A stretch of 64,000 nt of DNA from Betaproteobacteria bacterium HGW-Betaproteobacteria-9 (GCA_002842215.1 PHCC01000018.1:62001-126000); one strand, 5' to 3'; positions 24,843 to 33,485 are shown, counted from the stretch's first letter. The notes: a model not told the origin generated them from the letters alone. Program-made: numbers and translations.

Positions 24843-25706
24843 ATGAAACAGATTCTCGAAAAACACTTCGGCAAGCTCTGGCTGGCGGCGGTGTACCTGT
24901 TCCTCTACGTGCCGCTGTTCTTCATGATCGTGTTCAGCTTCAACAGCACACGGCAGGACGCGAACTTCACCGGCTTCTCGCTGCGCTGGTACGAGGCGCT
25001 CACCCGCGACACCAAGATCGTCGAAGGCTTCTGGCTGTCGGTGAAGGTGGCGGCGGTCACGGGGGTGCTCTCGGCCATCCTCGGTACCTTCGCCGCCTTC
25101 GTGCTGGTGCGCTACCGGCGCTTCCTCGGCCGCACCGTGTTTTCCGGCATGGTGAACGCGCCGCTGGTGATGCCCGAGGTGGTGATCGGCCTGTCGCTGC
25201 TGCTGCTGATGGTGGGCGCGCAGAACGCCTTTGGCTGGCCCGAGCGCGGCATGCTGACCATCATCTTCGGCCACACGCTGCTGGGCATGGCCTACGGCAT
25301 GGTGGTGATCCAGAGCCGGCTGATGGAGATGAACCGCAGCATCGAAGAAGCCGCCATGGACCTCGGCGCGCGGCCGTTCCAGGTGTTCTTCCTCATCACG
25401 CTGCCCAACATCTTCCAGGGCATCCTGGCCGCCTTCCTGCTCTCGTTCACGCTGTCGTTCGACGACGTGGTGATCTCCGAATTCCTCTCCGGCCCGGGCG
25501 TGTCCACGCTGCCGCAGGTGATCTTCGGTTACGCGCGCCGCGGCATCAACCCGACCATCTACGCCGCGGCCACGCTGCTGATCACCACGGTGACGATCGT
25601 GATCATCAGCTACTCGGTGTGGGTCGCGCGGCAGACGCGCAAGCGCGAACGTGAGATCGCGGCGGCGACGCGGGCAGAACTGACGGCGTTGGCGACGACG
25701 AACTGA
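24843..25706 (+). CDS. Polyamine ABC transporter permease (PotC/PotI)
   Basis: The 287-residue protein has six predicted helices. The permease loop is EEAAMDLGARPFQVFFLITLPNI, the EAA motif that docks on PotA. It is the second half of the channel and the last gene of the transporter unit. A strong stem-loop (25726-25757) follows. An AGGAG ribosome site precedes the ATG at 24843. Confidence 0.9.
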   Translation: MKQILEKHFGKLWLAAVYLFLYVPLFFMIVFSFNSTRQDANFTGFSLRWYEALTRDTKIVEGFWLSVKVAAVTGVLSAILGTFAAFVLVRYRRFLGRTVFSGMVNAPLVMPEVVIGLSLLLLMVGAQNAFGWPERGMLTIIFGHTLLGMAYGMVVIQSRLMEMNRSIEEAAMDLGARPFQVFFLITLPNIFQGILAAFLLSFTLSFDDVVISEFLSGPGVSTLPQVIFGYARRGINPTIYAAATLLITTVTIVIISYSVWVARQTRKREREIAAATRAELTALATTN

Positions 25707-25725
25707 TCCCGTTCCGGTCTCCGCG

Positions 25726-25765
25726 GCGGCCCCGGTGTCCTTGGATGCCGGGGCCGCAGGCTTTT
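25726..25765 (+). terminator. Probable terminator after the transporter genes
   Basis: A 10-bp perfect stem (GCGGCCCCGG 25726-25735, CCGGGGCCGC 25748-25757) is followed by AGGCTTTT. The T-run is short. Confidence 0.55.
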
Positions 25766-25872
25766 GGGGGGCACTGGATGCTTGCGCCGTCGGGAAAGTG
25801 GATGGGACAACAAGGTCTTTCCCGGCGTAGCATGGTGCCAATGCCCACTTTCCGATCTGCTGGATATTGCCC

Positions 25873-27354
25873 ATGACCGACACCTCCACCCCCTTGAAGT
25901 TCGACGGCCGCGCCGTCATCAACGGCGAGCGCGTGGCTGCGCGCGACGGCCAGACTTTTGATTGCATCTCGCCGGTGGACGGCCGATTGCTCACGCAGGT
26001 GGCGCGCGGCGGCCAGGCCGACATCGATGCGGCGGTGGCCGCTGGCCGCGCCGCGTTCGAAGACCGGCGCTGGAGCGGCATGGCACCCGCGCAGCGCAAG
26101 CGCGTGATGATCAAGTTCGCCGACCAGTTGCTGGCGCACGCCGACGAGCTGGCGCTGACCGAGACGCTGGACATGGGCAAGCCGGTGAAGTACGCGCGCG
26201 CCGTGGACGTGAACAGCGCGGCCAACTGCATCCGCTGGTACGGCGAGGCGGTGGACAAGGTGTACGACGAGATCGCGCCCACGGGGTCCAATGCGCTGGC
26301 GCTGATCACGCGCGAGCCGGTGGGCGTGGTGGGCATCATCGTGCCCTGGAACTACCCCATGATCATGGCGGCGTGGAAGATCGCGCCGGCCCTGGCCGCG
26401 GGCAACTCGGTGGTGTTGAAGCCGTCGGAAAAAAGCCCGCTCACCGCCCTGCGCTTGGCCGAGCTGGCGCTGGCCGCCGGCATCCCGCCCGGCGTGTTCA
26501 ACGTGGTGCCGGGCTTCGGCACCGAGGCGGGCTCGCCGCTGGCGCTGCACATGGACGTGGACTGCATCGCGTTCACCGGCAGCACGCGCGTGGGCAAGCA
26601 GATCCACGTGATGGCCGGGCAGAGCAACCTCAAACGCGCCTGGACCGAGCTCGGCGGCAAGTCGCCCAACATCGTGTTCGCCGATTGCCCGGACCTGGAC
26701 CGCGCGGTCGAGGCCGCCGTGGGCAGCATCTTCTTCAACCAGGGCGAGAGCTGCAACGCGCCCTCGCGCCTGTTCGTCGAAGCGTCGATCAAGGACGCGT
26801 TTCTGGAGAAGGCGCTCAAGCTGATGCCGCAGTACCAGCCGGGCAACCCGCTGGACAAGGGCACGGTGATGGGCGCCATCGTCGACCAGGTGCAGCTCGA
26901 CAACGTGATGCGCTACATCGGCCTCGGACAGAGCGAGGGCGCGAATCTGATCGCGGGCGGATCGCTGGCGTCGCCGGTGGCGGGCGGCTGTTATGTGCAG
27001 CCGACCATCTTCGACGGCGTGACGCCGCAGATGACGATCGCGCGCGAAGAGATCTTCGGCCCGGTGCTCGCGGTGCAGAGCTTCACCGACGCGGCCGACG
27101 TGGTGCGCGCCGCGAACAACAGCGTCTACGGCCTGCAGGCGGGGGTGTGGACGCGCGACATCAACAAGGCGCACGGCGTGGCCCGCGCGCTGCGCGCCGG
27201 CACGGTGCACGTGAACCAGTACGACGAAGACGACATCACCGTGCCGTTCGGTGGCTTCAAGCAGAGCGGGGTGGGGCGCGACAAGTCGCTGCATGCGTTC
27301 GATAAATACACGGAAACGAAAACGACGTGGATAAGGATTGATTCGCCGGTGTGA
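25873..27354 (+). CDS. puuC: Aldehyde dehydrogenase, gamma-glutamyl-aminobutyraldehyde type (PuuC-like)
   Basis: This 493-residue NAD(P)+-dependent ALDH has the catalytic cysteine C294 in NQGESCNAPSR and the general base E259 in WTELGGKSPNIV. The cofactor pocket is GSTRVGK. In the Puu route it oxidises gamma-glutamyl-aminobutanal to gamma-glutamyl-GABA. It may also take 4-aminobutanal from the transaminase route. ATG at 25873 is preferred over a TTG two codons upstream. Succinate-semialdehyde or betaine-aldehyde dehydrogenase is possible by homology, but the cluster favours PuuC. A repeat follows the stop. Confidence 0.85.
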   Translation: MTDTSTPLKFDGRAVINGERVAARDGQTFDCISPVDGRLLTQVARGGQADIDAAVAAGRAAFEDRRWSGMAPAQRKRVMIKFADQLLAHADELALTETLDMGKPVKYARAVDVNSAANCIRWYGEAVDKVYDEIAPTGSNALALITREPVGVVGIIVPWNYPMIMAAWKIAPALAAGNSVVLKPSEKSPLTALRLAELALAAGIPPGVFNVVPGFGTEAGSPLALHMDVDCIAFTGSTRVGKQIHVMAGQSNLKRAWTELGGKSPNIVFADCPDLDRAVEAAVGSIFFNQGESCNAPSRLFVEASIKDAFLEKALKLMPQYQPGNPLDKGTVMGAIVDQVQLDNVMRYIGLGQSEGANLIAGGSLASPVAGGCYVQPTIFDGVTPQMTIAREEIFGPVLAVQSFTDAADVVRAANNSVYGLQAGVWTRDINKAHGVARALRAGTVHVNQYDEDDITVPFGGFKQSGVGRDKSLHAFDKYTETKTTWIRIDSPV

Positions 27355-27359
27355 CCGGC

Positions 27360-27436
27360 GCCCCCCGCGCCGCTTCGCGTCACCCCCCAGGGGGCGGCAC
27401 TGGCGGCCCGGCAAAGCCGGTTCCGCTGTGCCCTGG
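27360..27436 (+). repeat. Palindromic extragenic repeat between puuC and gabT
   Basis: CCCCCCGCGCCGCTTCGCG, CACCCCCCAGGGGGCGGCAC and GGCCCGGCAAAGCCGGTTCC, starting within five bases of the puuC stop. Confidence 0.8.
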
Positions 27437-27486
27437 GTTGAAGACAGTTCGCGCCGACGTGCGCTTTCCTTTCTTAGGAGACTTTG

Positions 27487-28785
27487 ATGAACGCCATGAA
27501 CGAACTCAAGACCGACCACACCAACGCCGCCTGGCACAAGCGCCGGCTCGATGCCACGCCGCGCGGCGTGGGGGTGATGGGGGATTTCTTCATCGACCGC
27601 GCGAAGAACGCAGAGTTCTGGGACATCGAAGGCCGGCGTTTCATCGACTTCGCGGGCGGCATCGCGGTGCTCAACACCGGCCACGTGCACCCCAAGGTGC
27701 AGGCGGCGATCGCGGCGCAGCTGCAGCGCTTCACGCACAGCTGTTACCAGGTGGTGCCCTACGCCGAATACGTGGCGCTGGCCGAGCGCATCAACGCCAT
27801 CGTGCCGATCGAAGGCAAGGTCAAGACCGCGTTCTTCTCCACCGGCGCGGAGGCGATCGAGAACGCGGTGAAGATCGCGCGCTCGTCCACCGGGCGCAGC
27901 GGCGTGATCGCTTTTGGTGGCGCCTTCCACGGCCGCAGCATGTTCTCGGTCGCGCTCACCGGCAAGGTCCAGCCCTACAAGGCGGGCTTCGGCCCCTTCC
28001 CGCCCGAGATCTACCATGTGCCCTTCCCCTGTCACTGCAGTTCGCTGGCCGACACGCAGAAGGCGATGGAGCAGGTGTTCAAGTGCGACATCGAGCCCGG
28101 CCGCGTGGCGGCCATCGTGTTTGAGCCGGTGCAGGGCGAGGGTGGCTTCAACCCCATCCAGCCCGCGGCCGTGAAGTGGCTGCGCGAGCTGTGCGACCAG
28201 CACGGCATTTTGCTGATCGCCGACGAGGTGCAGACCGGTTTCGCGCGCACCGGCAGGATGTTCGCGATGGAGCACTACGGCGTGTCGCCCGACCTGATGA
28301 CCATGGCAAAAAGCATGGCCGGCGGTACGACGCTGTCGGCCGTGAGCGGCAAGGCCGCGATCATGGACGGCCCGGCACCGGGCGGCCTGGGCGGTACTTA
28401 CGCCGGCAACCCGCTGGCGATCGCGGCCTCGCACGCTGTGCTGGACGTGATGGCTGAAGAGAAACTGCCCGAGCGCGCTCAGCGGCTGGGAGAACGGCTG
28501 GTGGCGCACCTGAACGGCGCGAAAGCCAAATACCCGCGCATCGGCGACGTGCGCGGCCTGGGCGCCATGGTGGCCTGCGAGTTCATCGACCCCGCCACCG
28601 GCGCGCCCGATGCCGACACCACGAAGAAGGTGCAGACCGCCGCCTTGAAGCGCGGCCTGTTGCTGCTGACCTGCGGCGTGTACGGCAACGTGATCCGCTA
28701 CCTGTTCCCGCTGACCATCGAAGACAGCGTGTTTGCCGAAGCCCTGGGCGTGCTGGACGCGGCGATGGCTGAGATCCTGGCCTGA
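27487..28785 (+). CDS. gabT: 4-aminobutyrate aminotransferase
   Basis: The 432-residue class III aminotransferase has FFSTGAEAIENAVKIAR, DEVQTGFARTGRMFA and the PLP lysine K275 in MTMAKSMAGG. The pattern is that of GabT/PuuE, which transfers the amino group of GABA to 2-oxoglutarate giving succinate semialdehyde. It completes the route from putrescine. The ATG at 27487 (TAGGAGACTTTG upstream) is preferred over TTG at 27484. A terminator follows 16 bases after the stop. No dedicated gabD is in the window, so the aldehyde may be oxidised by the upstream ALDH or by an enzyme encoded elsewhere. Confidence 0.9.
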   Translation: MNAMNELKTDHTNAAWHKRRLDATPRGVGVMGDFFIDRAKNAEFWDIEGRRFIDFAGGIAVLNTGHVHPKVQAAIAAQLQRFTHSCYQVVPYAEYVALAERINAIVPIEGKVKTAFFSTGAEAIENAVKIARSSTGRSGVIAFGGAFHGRSMFSVALTGKVQPYKAGFGPFPPEIYHVPFPCHCSSLADTQKAMEQVFKCDIEPGRVAAIVFEPVQGEGGFNPIQPAAVKWLRELCDQHGILLIADEVQTGFARTGRMFAMEHYGVSPDLMTMAKSMAGGTTLSAVSGKAAIMDGPAPGGLGGTYAGNPLAIAASHAVLDVMAEEKLPERAQRLGERLVAHLNGAKAKYPRIGDVRGLGAMVACEFIDPATGAPDADTTKKVQTAALKRGLLLLTCGVYGNVIRYLFPLTIEDSVFAEALGVLDAAMAEILA

Positions 28786-28801
28786 TTCACCCCCTGACCC
28801 G

Positions 28802-28824
28802 GCCGGGCCATGCCCGGCTTTTTT
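28802..28824 (+). terminator. Rho-independent terminator after gabT
   Basis: GCCGGGC (28802-28808) pairs with GCCCGGC (28812-28818) around a 3-base loop, followed by six T residues. It lies just before the next start at 28840. Confidence 0.85.
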
Positions 28825-28839
28825 GCGCCCGGAGCCCGC

Positions 28840-30177
28840 ATGAACCCACCCCGTCTGGACGAACGCATCAACAGCCTGCGAGAGCAGGGCATCCACTCCA
28901 TCCTCACCACCTTCACCGACCTGCACGGCGTGCCGAAAGGCAAGCTGGTGCCGCTGGAAGCGCTGCCCGACGCGGTGGCCACCGGCGCAGGCTTCGCGGG
29001 CCCGAGCATCTGGGGTACGGGCCTGCCTCGCATGGGCGCGCGCGGCGAATATTTCGGCCGCGTGGTGCCCGAGTCGCTGCGGCCATTGCCGTTCATGCCC
29101 GGCGTCGCGCACGCGGTGTGCGACGGCTTCGCGGGTGGTGAGCCGCTGGACACCTGCTCGCGGCAATTGCTGAAGCACCAGTTGAATCGATTGCGCGAAC
29201 GCGGCTGGACGTTTCATGTGGGCATCGAGCCCGAGTTCTTCCTGATGAAGCAGGACCCGCAGGGCCGCTGGGGTGTGGCCGATGGCGAAGACCGGCTTGA
29301 CAAACCGTCCTATGACCTGAAGGCGATCGCTCGCAACTTCGGTTTCCTCGACGACATGCGCCGCCACCTCACGGCGCTGGGCTTCGAGCTGCAGCAGATG
29401 GACCACGAAGACGCCATCGGCCAGTACGAGATCAACTACCGGCACGACGAGGCCCTGGCCGCGGCCGACCGCTACCAGCTGTTCAAGCTGACCGCGCACG
29501 CGGTGGCGCAGCAGCACGGCCAGGTGTTCTCGTGCATGCCCAAGCCGCTGGCGGGCGCGCCGGGCAGCGGCCTGCACTTCCACCTCAGTCTCACGGATGC
29601 CGAGGGCAGGGCCGTGATGGCCGGCGCCGACGGACCGATGGGCCTGAGCGCCGCCGGTCTGCAGTTCGCGGCCGGCCTGCTGGAACACGGCGATGCGCTG
29701 GCGGCGCTGTGCGCGCCCACGGTCAACAGCTACAAGCGGCTGGCGGTGAGCGAGAGCGCGTCGGGCACCACCTGGTCGCCGGTGTGGAAGGCGGCGGGCG
29801 AGAACAACCGCACCTGCCTCGTGCGCACCGTGGCCGGGCGCATCGAGTGGCGCCTGCCAGACCCCTCGTGCAATGTGTACGCCGCGCTGGCGGCCACGCT
29901 GGCCGCGGGGCTGGACGGCATCGACCGCGAGCTGCCCGCGCCCGAGGCCATCGACGCCGACCTGTACCAACGCCACGCGGCCGGCGAGACGCTGCCGCCG
30001 CGCCTGCCGCGCGACCTGCACGAGGCCCTGGCCGCGCTGCGCGGCGATGCGATCCTGCGCGACGACCTGGGCGAGGCCTTCTGCGAGCAGTTCCTCGTGC
30101 TCAAGCGCGCCGAATGGGACGCGTACGCGCAGCAGGTGAGCGACTGGGAGCTGGCGCGCTACGCGGACGGGTTCTGA
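28840..30177 (+). CDS. Glutamine-synthetase-family ligase, type III / GlnT-like
   Basis: This 445-residue protein is GS-like (GIEPEFFLMK, GQYEINY, GSGLHFHLSL, NNRTCLVRTVAGRIEWRLPD). The block SYDLKAIARNFGFLDDM and MDHEDAIGQYEIN resemble type III GlnT/gamma-glutamylmethylamide synthetases, distinct from the PuuA at 18271. It likely ligates glutamate to an amine, possibly a polyamine or methylamine; the substrate cannot be decided. It starts 16 bases after the gabT terminator and ends exactly against the convergent aldolase gene. An alternative start at 28810 would read through the terminator and is rejected. Confidence 0.8.
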   Translation: MNPPRLDERINSLREQGIHSILTTFTDLHGVPKGKLVPLEALPDAVATGAGFAGPSIWGTGLPRMGARGEYFGRVVPESLRPLPFMPGVAHAVCDGFAGGEPLDTCSRQLLKHQLNRLRERGWTFHVGIEPEFFLMKQDPQGRWGVADGEDRLDKPSYDLKAIARNFGFLDDMRRHLTALGFELQQMDHEDAIGQYEINYRHDEALAAADRYQLFKLTAHAVAQQHGQVFSCMPKPLAGAPGSGLHFHLSLTDAEGRAVMAGADGPMGLSAAGLQFAAGLLEHGDALAALCAPTVNSYKRLAVSESASGTTWSPVWKAAGENNRTCLVRTVAGRIEWRLPDPSCNVYAALAATLAAGLDGIDRELPAPEAIDADLYQRHAAGETLPPRLPRDLHEALAALRGDAILRDDLGEAFCEQFLVLKRAEWDAYAQQVSDWELARYADGF

Positions 30178-30951
30178 TCAGGTCCGGTAGCCCGGGTCCA
30201 GCCGCTCCACCTTGCGCAGCAGCGCCGGCCAGGCGAGCTGTGCGCCCTGGCCGGCGGTCGCGATATTCATCACCTCCGCCATGCCGGCGAGGATGCGCGG
30301 GTCCACCTGCGTGAGCTCACCGCCACCGGCCAGCGCGTCGATCTGGATGCGGCAGGTGTTCTCGAAGGTGTACATCGACAAAAAGGCGTCAGCGATGCTG
30401 CTGCCCACGGTGAGCAGGCCGTGGTTGCGCAGCATCAGGAAATTGGCTTTGCCCAGGTCGGCCTGCAGGCGCGGCTTCTCGTCCGGACGGAAGGCCACAC
30501 CTTCGTAGGCGTGGTAGGCCAGCGAGGCCAGCACGAAAGTGCTTTGCTGGCTGATGGGCAGGATGCCGGCGGCCTGCGCACTCACGGCCACGCCTGCGCG
30601 GGTGTGGGTGTGCAGCACGCACTGCACCTCGGGTCGCGCTTCATGCACCGCGCTGTGGATCACGAAGCCCGCGGGGTTGACCGGGAAGGGCGAGTCGATG
30701 AGCTTGTTGCAGGCCATGTCGACCTTGACCAGGCTGCTCGCGGTGATCTCGTCGAACATCAGGCCGTAGGGGTTGATCAGGAACTGGTGTTCACCGCCGG
30801 TGACGCTGTCGGGCAGCTTGGCGCTGATGTGGGTGAACACCAGGTCGGACCAACCGTAGGCCGCGACGAGCCGGTAGCAGGCCGCGAGGTCGCAGCGCAG
30901 CGCCCATTCTTCGGTGCTGACGGCGTCTTTGAGCGAGGGGATGTTGAGCAT
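30178..30951 (-). CDS. Class II aldolase/adducin-family protein
   Basis: This 257-residue protein has the class II aldolase fold with HISAKLP, the zinc-binding pair in CVLHTHTRAG and the downstream histidine in RNHGLLTVG. Members cleave sugar-phosphates (fuculose-, rhamnulose-type) or act on other carbonyl compounds; many bacterial ones have no known substrate. The stop codon touches that of the convergent ligase gene. It is followed upstream by a region with a repeat copy and then by the DUF2892 gene, with which it does not overlap. No link to polyamines is evident. Confidence 0.85.
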   Translation of the reverse strand: MLNIPSLKDAVSTEEWALRCDLAACYRLVAAYGWSDLVFTHISAKLPDSVTGGEHQFLINPYGLMFDEITASSLVKVDMACNKLIDSPFPVNPAGFVIHSAVHEARPEVQCVLHTHTRAGVAVSAQAAGILPISQQSTFVLASLAYHAYEGVAFRPDEKPRLQADLGKANFLMLRNHGLLTVGSSIADAFLSMYTFENTCRIQIDALAGGGELTQVDPRILAGMAEVMNIATAGQGAQLAWPALLRKVERLDPGYRT

Positions 30952-31098
30952 GCCGTGTCTCCTGCGCCGCGTCAGGGTGCGCGGCTGTAGGCGACATGGT
31001 CGCGCGGAGAGGGGACGTGGGCTGTCGCAGGATGGACAACCCTGTGAGGGAGAGGGGAGAGGACCCTGCCGACGCGGGATGTCTTCACCCAGATCACG

Positions 31099-31169
31099 GC
31101 GGAACCGGCTTCGCCGGGCCGCTCGTGATGCCCCCTCGGGGGGTGACGCCGCAGGCGGCGCGGGGGGTA
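31099..31169 (-). repeat. Palindromic extragenic repeat downstream of the DUF2892 gene
   Basis: GGAACCGGCTTCGCCGGGCC, CCCCCTCGGGGGG and CGCCGCAGGCGGCGCGGGGG, the inverse of the orientation seen after the pot genes. It ends about 20 bases past the DUF2892 stop, again downstream of a gene. Confidence 0.75.
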
Positions 31170-31189
31170 CCGTTCGTGCGGGGTGACGG

Positions 31190-31381
31190 TTACTTCTTCA
31201 TGCTGCAGGTGTTGAAGCCCAGCAGCGCATAGGGCGGGCACCAGCCCATCAGGCCGGTCAGCAGCGGCACCACGCCGATGTAGCCCCAGACGCCGATGCT
31301 GCCCATGGCGGCGGCGGCGATGAGGGCGATGCCCACGAGGATGCGAAGGATGCGGTCGATGCCGCCGACGTTCTTGGTCAT
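31190..31381 (-). CDS. DUF2892 (YgaP-like) small membrane protein
   Basis: From the ATG at 31381 the protein has 63 residues: a basic start (MTKNVGGIDRILRILVGI), then two hydrophobic segments (about 11-29 and 33-50), ending NTCSMKK. This is the DUF2892 family, found alone or fused to rhodanese (YgaP). The function is unknown. The Cys/Pro motif WCPPYALLGFNTC is typical. A CRP-like palindrome is about 110 bases upstream, next to the Crp/Fnr gene, which suggests that regulator controls it. Confidence 0.85.
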   Translation of the reverse strand: MTKNVGGIDRILRILVGIALIAAAAMGSIGVWGYIGVVPLLTGLMGWCPPYALLGFNTCSMKK

Positions 31382-31487
31382 GTGAATACTCCTGTTAACG
31401 GTGGTTGAACCGCTGCCATGCACCCTGCGGGGGTTCACCTTGCGGCGGAACGTGGAGCGTATTGAATCGAAACGTCGGGGCGGGGTA

Positions 31488-31503
31488 TGTGACCTGTGTC
31501 ACA
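31488..31503. promoter_or_regulatory. CRP/FNR-family operator upstream of DUF2892
   Basis: TGTGACCTGTGTCACA is a perfect TGTGA-N6-TCACA dyad. Placed at -41.5 it would activate a promoter with a TTCAAT -10-like element on the minus strand. Confidence 0.6.
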
Positions 31504-31525
31504 AAACCAGCGACGCCGCGGCGGC

Positions 31526-32179
31526 TCACTTCGCCGACATGGCCGCGATGGCGCGCAGGGCGGCGCTGTCGCGGATGGTGATGCACTCGCGCGAGAGTTC
31601 GACCAGCCCGTCGCGTTCGAAGCGGTGCAGCAGGCGCGTGATGATTTCGCGCACGGTGCCCAGCTCGTCGGCAAGGGCCTGGTGGGTGGCGCGCACCTGC
31701 TGACCGTGGCCGAGCAGGGTGCTGGCGAGCCGGCTGTCGAGGCGCTGGAACGCGATAGCCTCGATCAGGGCGGTGAGGTCGGCCATGCGCGAGGCGAACA
31801 GGCCGAGCACGAAAGACCGGAAGGCCTCGTCGGTCAGGGCGGTCTGGAAGTCGGGCGGCGAGAGCAGGGTGAGCGTGGTTTCGCAGGTGGTCACGCCATG
31901 CGCCGTGAGCGGCTGGCCGGCAAACAGGCCGGCGGACGAGACCAGGCACATCTCGCCGGGCAGCACGCGGTAGAGTTCCAGCTCCCGGCCGTTGGCGGCG
32001 CTGCGCGAGACGCGCACCTCGCCACTGAGCACCATGGGGAAGCCCTGGCAGGTTTCGAGTTCCCGGAACAGCGCTGTGCCCGCCGGCACCTGCATCGTCT
32101 GCAGGCGCGGCAACAGCGCCTTGAGCGAGCCCATGGCGGGGTAGAGCGTCAGCAGGGCCTGGGCATCGGTGTCGGGCAT
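31526..32179 (-). CDS. Crp/Fnr-family transcriptional regulator
   Basis: From the ATG at 32179 the protein has 217 residues. A cyclic-nucleotide-binding-like beta domain (about 25-115, LSGEVRVS, LPGEMCLVSSAGL) is followed by a dimerisation helix. The winged helix-turn-helix ATHQALADELGTVREIITRLLHRFERDGLV (residues ~165-195) is quoted only in outline. The only conserved cysteines are scattered, so an iron-sulfur FNR-type cluster is unlikely. The perfect TGTGA-N6-TCACA site just downstream, upstream of the DUF2892 gene, is its most likely target. It is divergent from cytochrome b561. The effector is unknown. Confidence 0.88.
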   Translation of the reverse strand: MPDTDAQALLTLYPAMGSLKALLPRLQTMQVPAGTALFRELETCQGFPMVLSGEVRVSRSAANGRELELYRVLPGEMCLVSSAGLFAGQPLTAHGVTTCETTLTLLSPPDFQTALTDEAFRSFVLGLFASRMADLTALIEAIAFQRLDSRLASTLLGHGQQVRATHQALADELGTVREIITRLLHRFERDGLVELSRECITIRDSAALRAIAAMSAK

Positions 32180-32240
32180 GGGCGCATTGTAGGAGCGGCA
32201 CTGCCGCCGGTGCATGATTCGAATTGGTCGGCAGAGTTCA

Positions 32241-32278
32241 TTCAAATTTTTTGAAGTCAGGCTTCAAGCCGTTTGACA
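32241..32278. promoter_or_regulatory. Overlapping palindromes and -35 element, cytochrome b561 promoter region
   Basis: TTCAAATTTTTTGAA (32241-32255) overlaps TTGAAG-N5-CTTCAA (32251-32267); a perfect -35 TTGACA follows at 32273-32278. It lies between the divergent regulator and b561 genes. The -10 is weak. Confidence 0.45.
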
Positions 32279-32311
32279 CTGGGCGCAGCGCCGGCTGCCT
32301 AAACTCCCGGC

Positions 32312-32869
32312 ATGTCCGAACCGACCGTCACCCCTTACCACCCCGTGGCCGTGGCCCTGCACTGGCTGCTGGGCCTGGCCCTGATCGGCAACTTCGCTCT
32401 CGGCCTGTACATGGCCGACCTGCCGTTTTCACCGGCCCGTCTGCAGTACTACAGCTGGCACAAATGGGCTGGTGTGCTGGTGCTCACATTCTCCCTGGTC
32501 CGCCTGTTGGCTCGCTTGCTGGCCCGACCACCCGCCTTGCCGAAGGCCGTCGAGGCGGCCATGCCGGCCTGGCAGCGACTGGCCCACCATGCCACGCACG
32601 CCGGTCTGTACGCGCTGTTTTTCGCGGTGCCCTTGCTGGGTTGGGCCTACAGCTCGGCCGCCGGCTTCCCTCTGGTGCTGTTTGGCGTGCTGCCGCTGCC
32701 GGACTTTGTGCCGGTGAGCGAAGGCCTGGCCGACGTGCTCAAGCCGCTGCACAAGTTTTCGGCCCTGGCCATGGCCGCGCTGGTGCTGCTGCACGTGGCC
32801 GGTGCACTGAAACACCACTTCGTGGACCGCGACGGCCTGCTGCGCCGCATGGCCCTGGCCGGCCGCTGA
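32312..32869 (+). CDS. Cytochrome b561
   Basis: This 185-residue protein has four membrane helices. It carries the haem-ligand histidines of the family: HPVAVALHWLLG near residue 11, YSWHKWAGVL near 51, and HKFSALAMAALVLLHVAGALKHH near 147. These di-haem proteins move electrons between membrane donors such as quinol and periplasmic acceptors. Two YceI-family genes follow in the same direction 46 and 70 bases apart, a common pairing with b561 in proteobacteria. It is divergent from the Crp/Fnr regulator. Confidence 0.9.
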   Translation: MSEPTVTPYHPVAVALHWLLGLALIGNFALGLYMADLPFSPARLQYYSWHKWAGVLVLTFSLVRLLARLLARPPALPKAVEAAMPAWQRLAHHATHAGLYALFFAVPLLGWAYSSAAGFPLVLFGVLPLPDFVPVSEGLADVLKPLHKFSALAMAALVLLHVAGALKHHFVDRDGLLRRMALAGR

Positions 32870-32915
32870 GCGCGCTGGTCTCCCCACCCTTGTTCCTGCT
32901 CCGAAAGTTGCCGAC

Positions 32916-33485
32916 ATGACCTTCCGCCTGAAATCCGTTGCGTTCGCCCTGGCCTTGACCAGCCTGTTGCCCCTGGCCGCCCAGGCCCAGCAGCAACTCG
33001 TGCCGGCGCAGAGCGAGGTCTTGTTTGTGAGCCGCCAGATGGGTGTGCCGGTCGAAGGCAAGTTCAAGACCTTCAGTGCCCAGGTGGCGTTCGACCCGGC
33101 CAAGCTGGCCACCAGCAAGATCGCCTTCACGGTCGACACCGGCAGCGCCGACATCAGCCGCGAAGCCAACTCGGAGCTGGTCAAACCCCTGTGGTTCAAC
33201 GTGGCGGTTTTCCCCAAGGCCACGTTCCAGTCCAGCGCCATCAAGCGCATCGACGCCAACAAATTCGAAGTTGCCGGCAAGCTGAGCATCAAGGGCGTGA
33301 GCAGCGACGTGGTCGTGCCCGTCACGCTGGCCCAGAGCGGCGCCACCACCACGGCCACCGGCGCCTTCCCGATCAAGCGCCTGTCTTTCCGCATTGGCGA
33401 GAAAGAATGGGCCGACACCTCGACGGTCGCCGACGAGGTGCAGGTCAAGTTCAAGTTCGCCCTGACCGGCGTGGGCAAGCTCTGA
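32916..33485 (+). CDS. YceI-family periplasmic protein (first copy)
   Basis: This 189-residue protein has a signal peptide (cut near AAQAQ) and the lipocalin-like YceI fold (SEVLFVSRQMGVPVEGKFKTFSAQVAFDP; outline only). YceI proteins bind isoprenoid quinone-like lipids and accompany b561. The polyisoprenoid-binding role is from the family, not shown here. It lies between b561 and a second, more distant YceI gene, with a ribosome site ahead of the ATG. Confidence 0.88.
   Translation: MTFRLKSVAFALALTSLLPLAAQAQQQLVPAQSEVLFVSRQMGVPVEGKFKTFSAQVAFDPAKLATSKIAFTVDTGSADISREANSELVKPLWFNVAVFPKATFQSSAIKRIDANKFEVAGKLSIKGVSSDVVVPVTLAQSGATTTATGAFPIKRLSFRIGEKEWADTSTVADEVQVKFKFALTGVGKL

Noticed and set aside
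25606-30021. Very long open frame on the minus strand (about 1470 codons)
   Set aside because: It runs antisense through puuC, gabT and the GlnT-like gene and is Arg/His/Gly-rich without a recognisable domain. Such frames arise from the third-position GC bias of the real genes.
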